Below, piece after piece: positions 49,271-61,640 of a stretch of 64,000 nt of DNA. The notes under the pieces were generated by a model that worked only from the letters and a program-made list of their open reading frames with translations, had not been told where the DNA came from and searched no databases. The stretch comes from Synaphobranchus kaupii (Eukaryota; Chordata; Actinopteri; Anguilliformes; Synaphobranchidae). The stretch covers positions 101,128,193-101,192,192 of the forward strand of contig CM056380.1 of the NCBI GenBank assembly GCA_029718625.1, in the 5' to 3' direction. A program made the translations under genes and the position numbers. Every line of letters starts with the position of its first letter. Position 1 is the stretch's first letter.

Positions 49271-50027
49271 TAAGGTTGCATTGCGTAGATACAGCTGGCC
49301 TTGTCGAGTGGCAGCCCCTTCAGAACAGGGAGGTGATATACGTCTGCAGCTGTGTTCGCCACATTAATGTCGCTCTGGATCAGAAATAACATGCTAAATA
49401 TAGGCCTGCCAAGTGCAAGTTCCCAACATCATTACAGCCAGCTTCCTGGAGGGAGTCATTTGCGACCGCGCTTTTGTGGGGAATTTTGGACTTCTCTCGT
49501 AAGAGCCGGCATACTAAGTACATATTACACTGTGCTATGTGTGCAAGTATTGTCGGTAGAACACTGCTGGTTTGCTCGCTTCTTGAAAGGCACCCCTGCT
49601 GGGTGCTTACGCTATCTTCATTTCACCTTTTCACCTGCATTGGACATTAAGGTATTGAACACAGTGACCACTTGTTTCAATAAGTATGCAGCATTTGAAA
49701 ACCTTACTTTAATACAACAATCAAATTTTTTTTTTTTAAAGAAAATCGGGCATGGTGGGAGGGACAACAGCTGATCTTAAGGGAAAATCATTTCTTGTGG
49801 CCCTTGACTGAATTTTGTAACTTGTATCGATCCATGCCAGCTCACATAACCACCCTAGGTACACAAGCATTTCATATCTGACCTCCGGGTTCAAATAGGC
49901 TAACAATGGTGAGTCAAAGAGTCAAATGTAAAATACCACTGCAGATTATTTACAGAGAAGACTGTTTCCCCTCCACAGTGCCACACTGCAGATATTTTAT
50001 GATTTGTGTTGCTGCATATTTGCATGG

Positions 50028-50110
50028 ACATTTAGGACATTAGCAGATTATCTTATCCAGAGTGACATACAGATCATTCTGAAGCCAGAGGGCACATATC
50101 AGTATGAGAG
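50028..50110 (-). repeat. SINE-like 3' tail, reverse orientation
   Basis: ATGGACATTTAGGACATTAG then CAGATTATCTTATCCAGAGT and GACATACAG: the reverse complement of the fish SINE tail (gtcactctggataagat-like then ctgctaatg-like). Confidence 0.6.
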
Positions 50111-50244
50111 GCAAGAGTTCATACAACTGTCTGGCTCAATGCTCCATTCTTTACATCAGAGATCTTATCAAATATTCCAAGATCAGGTTAATGAATAGTC
50201 CAACCAGCGACACTTACTGACCTATCAAACAATAATAATGAGAT

Positions 50245-50345
50245 AATAATAATGCCTGCCATTTGTATAGCGCCTTTCTCGATACTCAAAGCGCTTTACA
50301 ATGATGAGGGGGAAACTCGCCTCAACCACCACCAATGCACATTTT
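50245..50345 (+). repeat. non-LTR 3' fragment
   Basis: TGCCATTTGTATAGCGCCTT, TCTCGATACTCAAAGCGCTT and GGGGGAAACTCGCCTCAACC then ACCACCAATG, which I recognise as a widespread teleost non-LTR or SINE 3' sequence. Only a fragment is present. Confidence 0.6.
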
Positions 50346-52699
50346 AGAATGAGAAATGTTTGTGGTCAATTCCAGGATTCACAAATAATATGGAGCTCAT
50401 TCCCATGTTTCCCATTAGGAGAGAAAGGTAACTGGGTTACTCAAAGTGATGTAATGTGACATCAGTGCCAATATTACTATTTCTAGCTAAGCTGTAGAAT
50501 TCTGAGTGCATTGCCTGTGCTAGTCTGTGGGTACACTTTTCATGCCTAAACCACACATTATATCTGGAGTTCTGATGGGGACACTACAGTATCAGCATAG
50601 CAATGGGAGCTGGTGAGGTTATTACAACCTTATTGTTTTGGAGCCCAAGTCAGCCATGGCGTGAAGGTGCTCCCCAGGTATGCTCTCAAAGGCAGCAGCA
50701 CCACCACATCCCATTTTTGATGATTTTTGATCGAGTCTTGTTTTCTTCACATCTATCTAATGGTGAGGTTCTTACAGCCAAAGACTTAATATATGTGTGA
50801 TTGGATTCTACTCTGTCTTTTCTTTCTTCACCTTTATGTCTGTTCAGTTCCTTGCGGAATTTCTTCCATCTCATTATTCTATGACATGCCGTGTGTATCT
50901 TCCTTTTCGTATTTCTACTCTTCCGTCATTGCTACAAACATATACAACAAACAATACTTTAAAAAAATATATATAATAATTATAATTACCTGTTTGAAGT
51001 AAATAATATGAGAGATGTAAATAAATTATTTAACGTATTAAATGCCTTTTGTAGTTCATTATGGTTGAATTGAAAACTTCAGGCACTATGCGATCACAGT
51101 TTTCAGTGAATCAACCCAAGTGAGAGAGATGTGTCGCTGTAGTCTCATAGGTCCCGGGCACACTAAGTAAATTAAAGTTAAAAAAAAGAAGTTCATGTGT
51201 GCAGGTGATGCAGTTATTTGAAATGAGGCTTACCATATTGTAAATCTATGGAAATACCAGGGAGCGCTGTGGGCCCGGGCTGCATTTGACTTGACCAGCT
51301 AATTAGTACGATTATTGCACAGCTGCATTGGCTGGGAAGCCTTATCAAAAGGATCACTCTCAGGGAGTGCCTCGTCTCGACAGCTTCCACCGAGCAAGAT
51401 ACTCTTTATTTTGGGAATGGAGGATTCTGTCTGGAAAAATTATTGTTCTAAATTTAATACTGGAGGGGTCCAGGGTGGAGTGCGGAGTGGGAGGGTTGGG
51501 GTTATGTATGTAAAATCCAAAATACATGTGTAAAATCCAAAAATACTCGTGTAAGATCCATATTTATAGTATATGTGTGGAACCACATTTATTTGGCTCA
51601 AAACATGTACGTATATCCTGAATAGATCGAATCCTGGTTGATGCTTCACAGAATTTCCCGTGCAATGAGACATTTTAATTAAACTTTGATTGTTAAATGC
51701 TTCTAGAGCCCAGCAGGATTACAGAGAGGTAGACCGGTAATGCTCAACCTTGCGTGACGGGGAGCCGTATGCGGTTGAGTTGTGGTTTTGATGTGAGGGT
51801 AGCTATTGGCCCAGAAGTGTTTGAGTGTGAAAAGTGGGACCTTGTGTTGGGTTAAGCAGGTCATAGTGGGGCCTACCCTACTCTCAACAATCCTCAGAGG
51901 TCAAAGTGCCAAACGTAGCTCCAGCCATGTGAAAATGTGGGTGGCACATACTCTAGAATTGTTCGCAGCAAAGCAAAGTTATCTGCTTAGTGGTAAAGAA
52001 TGGGAGGAATGGCAATAGCCTCAACTAACGGAACATTCTGGAAATGAGGTGAAAAACCTCTAAGTCCTCTACTGGATTTGAAACAGTATTTCCGTTCAGA
52101 AAAAATCAGTTTGCAACCTGTTTTTAAAAGGAAGACTTCCTGTGCATTTAATTGGTACAGTGTTCCGTATTGTGCTTTATTTTCTGATGTGAAGGATAGG
52201 TTTCCTGCTCAGGTTTAGGAATTGGTGGAGATGTGGAGGTTTTGCTTGCAATGAAATCAGAAAGTTATGGTTTTGTGTCAATTTCCATGTTTGAATGATG
52301 ACGTTTGTAACTACAGTACAGTATTATATGCTTTACAAATCAAGCTTAATGTCCAGGTCGTTTATTTTTATTTACTGTAATTTCCATTTTCAAATAAGCC
52401 TTGGTAATTCATTCATTTTTCAACTCTTCATTTTCCTTCTGTCTTATTTATATTTCTTCCTCCATCTGTATGCCTGTTTCTTGAATCTCTCTCTCCATCT
52501 TGCCATCTGCCTAAAAGTGACACTCCGAGGCGTTGCCCATCTCATGAAAGCTGTGTGTCTCAAAATAATCCAATTACCTGGCTCTGGTGTTCGTGTCCTA
52601 ATCTCAGTGTCTCTGCCGTCCTCCTCTCTCCTCTCCCCCTCCCCGCCCCTCCTGCGCTCCGCTCTGCTCCGCTCCGCTCCGTGGGCCCGCGGGCCGCAG

Positions 52700-52937
52700 T
52701 AATCCTTCGGAGCAGCATGGCTCCCCCAAGACCCCGTCGAGCACGTCGGCGATGACCTCACGGATCCTGCTGCGGCAGCAGCTGATGAGGGAGCAGCTTC
52801 AGGAGCAGGAGCGCAGGGAGCAGCGGAGACAGCAGGCCTCGCAGTTCCTGCAGCAGCAGCGGACCCCCGGCCCCCAGACCCCCGCCATCAACGTCAGCTC
52901 GCCTCCCGCCAAGCAAGTACCTATGGAAGTTCTCAAG
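52700..52937 (+). CDS. mitf: mitf exon 1B (second coding exon)
   Basis: A 238-base exon after a long pyrimidine tract and GGGCCGCAG acceptor. It completes Ser, then reads NPSEQHGSPKTPSSTSA followed by MTSRILLRQQLMREQLQEQE, a glutamine-rich stretch, TPAINVSSPPAKQ and VPMEVLK, ending in phase 0 at CTCAAG/GTAACG. SRILLRQQLMREQ is the MiT/TFE segment that corresponds to the TFEB N-terminus and contacts Rag GTPases and mTORC1 in TFEB and MITF-A. In mammals the next exon starts VQTHLENP; it is not found before 64000. The internal ATG at 52752 would allow a start here. Reading on past the donor gives only 29 more codons to a stop, so intron retention would truncate the protein. Confidence 0.95.
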
Positions 52938-55900
52938 GTAACGCCCCCCACCCTTTCCTCCGGCTACTGGCCCCACAGCCTCCATCACCTGCCCCCTGTG
53001 GAAACATGGGAAATTTATCTGTAGTCCTTTTAACTTTATCTGTAGTCCTTGTAGCTCGGTCGCCTATCATTGGAGACGTGCCCTGTTCTTTGTCTTGTGT
53101 TACCGGGGGTGGGCCTTTGGGGCTGGGGGGATATTAGCGGGTGGGAGATGATGCTGAATTCTTGTATCGTGGAGGGAGGGTGTGTTTTTCGAAGACTTTG
53201 CGACGAGTAAACTTTGCAACTGATTTCGCCAAACGTGCAACAATGTAGGAGAAATAATTCTAACCCGAGCAAATGAACTGTGCTCAAATCCATGTGGGGA
53301 TTAGCTTACTAGAGAGAATTCCTCTTTAAAGCAGGCTGTTTCCAGCCTGTTGGCATTAGACGAGTGTAATCCTATTTGCTCGGCTACATTGACGTCTTTT
53401 CACTGCTTTGATTCTCTGGGCGTCCGGTGGACTACAAACTGATGCTCATATTTCTGTTGAGGATAAAATGTTATAATTACTCCAAAAAATGAATATGCAC
53501 CCAAGAATACACCCAACTAAGATGGTCTGGTAAGAATGACTTTTGAGTGTGCACACTGTCTGTGGATTGCTTTTCTAAATTATTCAAGTTGCGTTTTCAC
53601 AGATTAAAATTAAGAGGGCGAGGAATCCTAATGGGTATTGACGTTCACAGCAGACCGTGGAAATGTAAATGTTTGGCACTCGACAATTTTCCGTAATGAA
53701 TATGCAAATTTTGAAAGTGAGAATCAAAGGTATGATTTTAGACCTTTTAATTTTATTGGTGGTGAAAGGTCATCATTGCATTCTTTAAAGTGAAGGGGAC
53801 CTGATACTGGCGCTAGCTATTTGTATGGACTGGTGCATTTCCTTTAGGAGAATATGAATTACGTTCACTGCTAAAGAGTTGAATTGGAGAGAATAACAAT
53901 GAAAATGGTACGAAGTTGCAAACATAAAATCAATGTCCTTTGTGTGCAATATTTGACACCATATGCACAGACAAAACGTTAAAGTCAGATCAGCCATTTA
54001 CGGCTGAAAGAATTCTATGAACCGGAGATGGATACGTTTTTTCAAATTAATTTGCATTCATTAATCATCATTACATTTATTGAGCCAGATACCTTCAGCT
54101 GTACTTGTTTTACAACTTGAAGCACCACCAGTACAAAGCAGTTGTACTCATGTATTAGCTCAGATGTTTAATGATTTTTATAACTTCAGCTTTTCACTTT
54201 TTAGGTTGAAATTCCTGATTATTTTTGTGTGGAGGATTTGGTCTAATTATCCATCGATTAGGTGATCTCCAATCAATATCATTTGAAAAATACAAACCAG
54301 GAACTGAAATCTTCATAGGTTAATCTTCAGCAAGTTGTACATTTTATTGATCATATATTGTAGCTCTCCTTTATTGTTTGTATTAGTTATTTTTATTTAC
54401 TAGTGATTCAGTCCCACAAGCCATTTTTAAATGGTGTCTCATTTCATTGAGCAGGTTTAAATAGCATAGAATAGTCTTCATAATCTTTGTACAACTATGA
54501 CCACTACTGTGGTGACCTTTATATGTAATAGCATTTAAGTGTATAACAACTTTATTGAACTGTTGACAGTTCCAAATCTTGTAATTAGGCTTCCATTTTA
54601 GCACTTTATGTTCCTTTTGTCTAATTTATGTGGCCATTTTGTTCTTGGTTGTTGAATTTTAGCATGGAAACAGACCGCTTGTACTCGTACTACTGCATCA
54701 GTATGAAGGCATAGTGCAAAATTATCTTGATAATGTCAACCAAGCATGCCACGGACAAATCAAAATAATTGAATTTCCAAACCACTGAAGTGAGCTTGTG
54801 GACTGAATTCTGTTGCTTACTCATGCCAAATGTACAGATGGCCACCCACTGCCTGTGTCAGGTCTCGTCTTGGTGAATGAAGTGCAGGAATCATATGAAC
54901 ACTTGAGCAACATGAAAGGAAGCATTTTTTCAGTTTTCTCCGCAGATAGATGCAATATTTAGGTAGGTATATATGCAACAAACCATATTGGGGAAGTTAT
55001 GATGTGCGATTGCATGCATTTTATCTTTTTAAGAATTTCTGCTGACACATAAATGCGCGTTCTTCTATTTAAGCATGTAGAAAGAAGCACAGCAGCAGTC
55101 ATTATCAACTGCACGATTCTATCGGCTCTCCAGCGTGACTTCAAAGGGGAGCTGGCAGCTTAGGAGACTGGAATTTCTGCGTGAAAATGTGCAGCTAATG
55201 AAACGCGAAGAACCAACCGAAGCGATCGGTTATCGCGGTCGCACTTCTCAAGCAGTTTGCCTTCTCCACAGACATGCACCGCAGATGGTGGCCGAATTGG
55301 CAACGCCTCATTTACAATACCCTAACTTTAATACAATTCCAGAAATGTTGCGCACATAATTACTGTGGCCAGCCCATTACGACTGCCTTATCTCTCATTG
55401 AGAAGTCGCCGTCTTATTTTTCCTTCAGATTTCCAAGGTTGCTGTAAGTTGGCTGAGAAGGTGTTTACTGCATCACACAAGGTGTTTACTGCATCATTCT
55501 TCAAAAGCAGTAATTTGACGGTTCATTTAAAACGTTCAATCGATGCAGTTGCTCCTTGGATTACAATTCCCTTTTGTTATCGGAATGACCGCGGAAATTC
55601 TATTGAAATGTGACAGCTTAAATGCAAACGTATTGTGTCAATGGAATTTGCCTGCTACAGCAATTAATAGATTGATTATGGGAGTCTGCACAGTCTAAAA
55701 TTATGTAATTGGTTAATGTGCATACAGTCAAACTTATTCATGGTGAAATATTGGCATACCCCTGATAAGTGGATGAGTGATTCATACTGAAGAACTTGAC
55801 AGGGTGATAGATGCTGCAAGTACAATGGACATACTGCTCCTCTCTGAGGTGAAGGAACCAACCAACCATAATGAAGTGAACTCTGCTGGTTTAAGTACAT

Positions 55901-58137
55901 TGCCCCTGTAGACTGTGTCTTAACAGGTGGAGCTCTGTTATTGCAGTCTATTTCACTGCAGGCAATGGTCGTAATGATGAACCGCATTCGCAAGCAGAAG
56001 ATCGCTGTTTTGAATCCTGAGTGGAATAAAGCTCTTGTCCAATCTGTCGTTACAGTGGTTGTCCTGCTTGATAACTCGATAATAAGTCCGTCGTGTAAGT
56101 CCCCTCAATAAGTGCATCTGTTAAGCCAGTGTTTCCCAACCCTAGTCCTGCGTGCCCACTCTGTTTTCCGCTGTTTGTCCCAGATGCTTTTAATTTGGTG
56201 CGATTAAGCTGTTAACTGAATTGATATATTGGAGCAGCGCAAGTGCATTCCGTTGGTATTTTCATTGCTATTTTTTGTTCTCGTGTTGCTAGGCGGAACT
56301 GGGGCAGGAGTAGTCATTCGTGGTCATTGGATGGTGAAATACTTGGCGCGGTGATATTTCAGCTAATTTCTGAAAATGGTCTGAAAGCTGTTCTTCTAGA
56401 CACCCGGTCGCAAACACAGCAACTCACCTGTAATAACAGTGAACATGAACTTGGGCAACGGATTCCGAGTCCTCCTCCAGTTTTCATAACTTAGCAAGGC
56501 AAAGGAACGAACAGGGGTTTAAAAATACATATGTTATTTGTACAGGAGGTCACACCTTGTGATCACATTGTTTGTTTGCGTGTACATTTTTGTTGAATAC
56601 ATGTCTCTTTCAGATTTCATTGGGAGAATGGCTCTCTGGACTGCATTGGCAGTGCAAAAGGTGAACAGCAGGGTCACGCTCAGTTCAAGTGGAACTCATG
56701 TTAGGCATATATGGTGACATGAGAGCGAATTATTTTATAATCTTTAGAAATCCTTTTCTCTTTAGATTTTTCTACAGAATAAGTGCATAGCTTTACTGTA
56801 TGTTTTTGATTGGACCAGGCAGTTTTTTGTGTGTTGTTTTAGTTTTCTGCAGGATTGATAATGGCTGGTATATAGAGGCATTTGGAACTTCTAATAAAAC
56901 ATTATTTTACCTATTTAAAATATATATTTTTTAAATGAGGATAGATGGCACTAAATAGCACACCTTCTGAACAACGTCAAACAATATTGATGGAAATGTA
57001 AATTATTTATTTTCAGTGCTTCTAACTTTGGTTAACGTGACTCTTACATTGGTGATGTGTAATAATAGTGAAAACAGTTTTCCATAAAAATCTGCTCTTG
57101 CATAACTATAGATATTAAAAAATTAGCTGTCCACGTGAGTTACTTTGTATCAACCGTTTCAAACAGAAACAGTTATCCTGAGGCAAAAATGACGTAGGCT
57201 AAAATCTGTGGTGTGAGGGACTAATTAAAACCGGAACCAACAAAACAGTGGTTGCTGGAGGATATATGGGAAATGACTGGACAGAAGTGGAAATCAGGGA
57301 ATTATTAAATATAAGTCTGGAAAGGGATATAATAAAACTCATTGAATGTAGGCTACTGTCCGTGACGCAAATGTTTACCAGATGACTGTGGAACGACTGA
57401 AAGCTAGGGGCGTAAGGCAAACATAACGTCTTATTCCCGCCCTGATGTTGGTTTAGATGGTTAGACATGAGGTTTTTTTGGGGATAAATATAACTGAATA
57501 TTTCCATCTAGAACCATGTTTAAAAAAAAAATTAAAAAAAAGAAGCAAATCCGGGTAAAATAACATAATTGGTTAATTGGTTAATTTTTCCCTGACTCAA
57601 TCCAGAATTCTTTACCGGTGTAGCAGAGTAAAGACGGCTGTGGTCGACTTAAGTTGCAATTTCTTATTCGATGCTTTGAACAATAAATTACAGCCCAGCG
57701 TAACAGCATTTTCATTTTTATCAATGTAGTATGATGCAAACAGCTACAGAAAACACATTTTTTGTAGTGTAAGCGTTCATTGGTGGCTCAGTCATGTTTT
57801 ATGTTTGATGTACCGATTTTCATTGAAGCTAGAATATTTGGCAGCATTTTCCTGTTGGTGGAATATTATTTTGTACATAATATAGGCTATAGGCTTATTA
57901 TCTTCCTGGGCTATAATTGTCACTTAAGGCATGGAAAATACTCATTCTAATTTACTGTGTGCTGATATGTGCTAGATGAATGTAAAACTTTCCTTGTCGT
58001 CATTATGAATGGGAACATTAAAAAACAAAACCACAGAAAAATGTGATCCCAGGCCAAAAGCATACATACTGTAGAGTACAGGAAAAAGTGATGTTTTATT
58101 GAGCTACAAGAGTGTATAGATTTACCTGTTTCACATA

Positions 58138-59049
58138 CAGTGCTGCTCGAAAGTTTGTGAACCCTTTAGAAGTTTCTGCATATCTGCATAAATTCGATCT
58201 AAAATGTGATCACATCTTCATCTAACTCCTAAAACTTGATAAAGTGAACCCAGCTCAACAAAAAACACAAAAAACATTATTATTTTATAATTTATTTATT
58301 GAGCAAAATTATCCAACATTAAATGCTTTGTTGGAAAAAGTATGTGAACCCTTGGATCATACATATTTTTGAAGTATCATATTTAATATTTGGTCGCATA
58401 TCCTTTGCATGCTGTTACTTCCTGAAGTCTGTGACCCATCAATATCAAAAGACTCTCAATATCTTATTTTCAGGTACTGTAACAAGCGATACTGTAACCT
58501 CTCTGCATTTGAATGGATCTCTATGGGAATTGGGGGGTGAGACTAGATTCAGCTGTAAATTACTCTGCTACAGTATGGAACACATGACTGGCTAAATGGC
58601 TGTAAGTCATCCAGGGTCTAAGGTATCAAACGAGCCCCAAACCATCACTCTGCGGCCAGATATGGAGTAGATGTGGATGGATCACTGCAAGGGTTATTTC
58701 TCCAGACTAATTTTCCTAAAGAACTCTATGGGGAAAAAAGTCAGGAGAAGAAACCCTTAAAGTGATCCATCTAGGAAGAAACAGCATGCAAAGGATATGC
58801 GACAAAATATCAAATATGATACTTTAAAAATACGTATGATCCAAGGGTTCACATACTTTTTCCAACAAAACATTTAATGTTGGATAATTTTGCTCAATAC
58901 ATAAATTCTAAAAGAATAATGTTTTTTGTTGAGCTGGGTACACTTTATCAAGTTTTAGGACTTAGATGAAGATGTGATCACATTTTAGATCAAATTTATG
59001 CAGATATACAGAAAATTCTAAAGGGTTCACAAACTTTTGAGCAGCACTG
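58138..59049 (+). mobile_element. palindromic Tc1 MITE 2
   Basis: Bordered by TA (58136-58137, 59050-59051). The ends CAGTGCTGCTCGAAAGTTTG and the inverted copy are those of a different Tc1 family from MITE 1; both the outer (TTTGTGAACCCTTTAGAA) and inner (AGTATGTGAACCCTTGGA) direct repeats are kept. The centre is the shared palindromic core (58362-58835). Confidence 0.9.
58362..58835. repeat. palindromic core, copy 2 (right arm shortened)
   Basis: The left arm is full-length and closely matches the other copies; the right arm jumps from GTGATCCATCT to AGGAAGAAACAGCATGCAAA, a deletion of roughly 270 bases. The outer boundary differs from copies 1 and 3, starting at TATTTTTGAAGTATC. Confidence 0.9.
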
Positions 59050-60461
59050 TATGTAGCTCTCAATATTTCATTGCAAACTAAAGAAAAACTGTTTATTTTT
59101 AGCATTTTTACAAAGTTTTGTTGCATTTGTGGCACTTCATTTTGATTTAAATTATGAAAATAAACAAATCTAAGTTTGGATTGTAAAAGGTACAACTGTC
59201 TTGTTTTATGTCATAAGCCATTTACCAAGTTTATGTCATGCTCACACCTGGGGCCCTATCTTGGCGATCTTGGCGCTTGGTCTAAGCACATGGCGCTAAG
59301 TCCATTTAGGGCGTGTCCAAGTCCACTTTTGCTATTTTAACGGCGTGTTTTTTGGGCGCTAAGCACGGCGCAAGGTGCAACTGGGCTGAACCTAGTCTCT
59401 TCATTAATTATAGATGTGTCTTCGGCATGACATGCAATAAACCAATCAAAATGTCATATCCCATTCCCTTTAAAAGCCTGCTTTTCCACCTTGGCGGATT
59501 GCTTATGATGGCGAAACAGAAATGCTTGTGCGTGTTTAGTGCGATCAAGGAATAGGCTATATGGATCAATATTAGCCTATGATCAATATTATTCGGGCTA
59601 ACCATTATGAGTTCCCAGTAATTCCTGACAGTGCTGTTTACTAAATATATGCAACAACTGAGAATAAGCGACCAATGGCTTCCGTGTCACCTTAGAAAAC
59701 GCCAAATTAGCCTGCTTGTTTAACAAATTTCGTTTGATTATGCAATGAACTCATGTTCAAGCTTCATCCGAAGTTCATTAGGCTACCTGCATTCTAATTT
59801 TGATTAATAACATAAATAACGTTATTTTGCCTTAATGATGACACTAAATACAATAAATCTGTCAGGTTGGCAACCCATAGGTTCAGCATATTTTCCCTTG
59901 TTTTATAATGTCCTGCTTATGGAAATGTGACCAACCTATTTTACTGGTAGCGTAATGCTTTAAAACGATCCACTTTCCCAGGAAGACCGTGAAAAGTGTG
60001 ATTTAGAGCAGGGGAAACAGACCTGCTCATGTAAAGCGCACATGCAGATAATGGCATTAAAATTAATTGTAAATTAATTGTAATTTTGTAACGTGCTGCA
60101 AATTTCGTTTCTAATTAGCCGCTTAGTTCTCTTTAAAATATTTTGTTCAGTTATGGAATAACAGGTGAAATCAGCAGGGTTTATAATAAGCTGAGGGTAT
60201 GGAAACCTTGTCACTGTAATTTAAAAAATATGTAGGATGAAGAATAGCTAAGGTTACAATTCAGTTAACATGATGACATTTATCTCTGTTTTTTAACCAT
60301 AGGCTATCGAAAAAAACATTATGCACAGCGAGTCCGCTGTAGCCTAGGCTATTTGAAAAACAATAAAAGCAATATTCACTGGACAAGGTTTTGAACTTTT
60401 TTCCGTCACAAACCATTGTATTTACTTACAGGCTGTATTCCTAGATAAACAGAGCTGTATT

Positions 60462-61640
60462 GTAATGACGTCTGAAGCATTCACCCCCCTTGGCATTTTT
60501 CCTATTTTGTTGCATTACAACCTGTAATTTAAATTGATTTTTATTTGGATTTTATGTAATGGCCTTACACAAAATAGTCCGAATTGGTGAAGTGAAATTG
60601 AAAAAAAAAGAAAAAGAAAACTTGTTTTAAAAAATAAAAAATAAATAAAAAACTGAAAAGTGGTACGTGCATATGTATTCACCCCCTTTGCTTTAATGTA
60701 TTTTTAAAGTATCATATTTAATATTTGGTCGCATATCCTTTGCATGCTGTTACTTCCTGAAGTCTGTGACCCATCAACATCAAAAGACTCTCGATATCTT
60801 ATTTTCAGGTACTGTTACAAGCGATACTATAACCTCTCTGCATTTGAATGGATCTCTATGGGAATTGGGGGGTGAGACTAGATTCAGATGTAAATTACGC
60901 TGGTACAGTATGGAACACATGACTGGCTAAATGGCAGTAAGTCATCAAGGGTCTAAGGTATCAAACGAGCCCCAAACCATCACTCTGCGGCCACATATGG
61001 AGTAGATGTGGATGGATCACTTTAAGGGTTTCTTCTCCTGACTTTTTTCCCCATAGAGTTTTATAGGAAAATGAGTCAGGAGAAATAACCCTTGCAGTGA
61101 GCCATCCACATCTACTCCATATGTGGCCGCAGAGTGATGGTTTGGGGCTCGTTTGATACCTTAGACCCTTGATGACTTACTGCCATTTAGCCAGTCGTGT
61201 TCCATACTGTACCAGCGTAATTTACATCTGAATCTGGTCTCACCCCCCAATTCCCATAGAGATCCATTCAAATGCAGAGGTCATAGTATCACTTGTAACA
61301 GTACCTGAAAATAAGATATCGAGAGTCTTTTGATGTTGATGGGTCACAGACTTCAGGAAGTAACAGCATGCAAAGGATATGCGACCAAATATTCAATATG
61401 ATACTTTAAAAATACATTAAAGCAAAGGGGGTGAATACATATGCACGTACCACTTTTCAGTTTTTAATTTTTTTAAAATTTTTTAAAACAAGTTTTTTTT
61501 TTCATTTCACTTCACCTATTTGGACTATTTTGTGTTGGTCCATTACATAAAATCCAAATAAAAATCTATTTAAATTACAGGTTGTACTGCAACAAAATAG
61601 GAAAAATGCCTAGGGGGGTGAATACTTTCGCAAGGCACTG
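60462..61640 (+). mobile_element. palindromic Tc1 MITE 3 nested in the Harbinger-like element
   Basis: The right end GAATACTTTCGCAAGGCACT then G is followed by TA. The left end keeps CATTCACCCCCCTTGGCATT but the outermost 15-20 bases are eroded, so the left border is approximate. The inner direct repeat is GTATTCACCCCC. It is a third Tc1 end type, again with the shared core in the middle. Confidence 0.85.
60687..61426. repeat. palindromic core, copy 3 (arms about 330 bp)
   Basis: TTTGCTTTAATGTATTTTTA to ATTAAAGCAAA, with both arms complete and a centre of about 80 bases. It is closer to copy 1 than to copy 2 at its borders. Confidence 0.92.

Larger units (their letters stand above)
28729..52699 (+). 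other. mitf: mitf intron 1 (24 kb)
   Basis: Joins exon 1A to exon 1B with matching phase. In mammals several alternative first exons (H, D, B and others) lie in this interval; none could be recognised by sequence. Contents are annotated separately. Stretches 28729-30092, 31737-33300, 34480-37270, 40412-41277, 43041-44140, 45200-46190 and 50400-52620 show no gene or classifiable repeat. Confidence 0.85.

Noticed and set aside
49352..49774. 140-codon plus-strand frame
   Set aside because: No recognisable motif, no flanking splice sites of matching phase, and ends in a low-complexity Phe-Lys run from a poly-T tract.
52752..53024. Separate 90-codon gene starting at the internal ATG
   Set aside because: It is mitf exon 1B read from an internal Met and through the GT donor into the intron.
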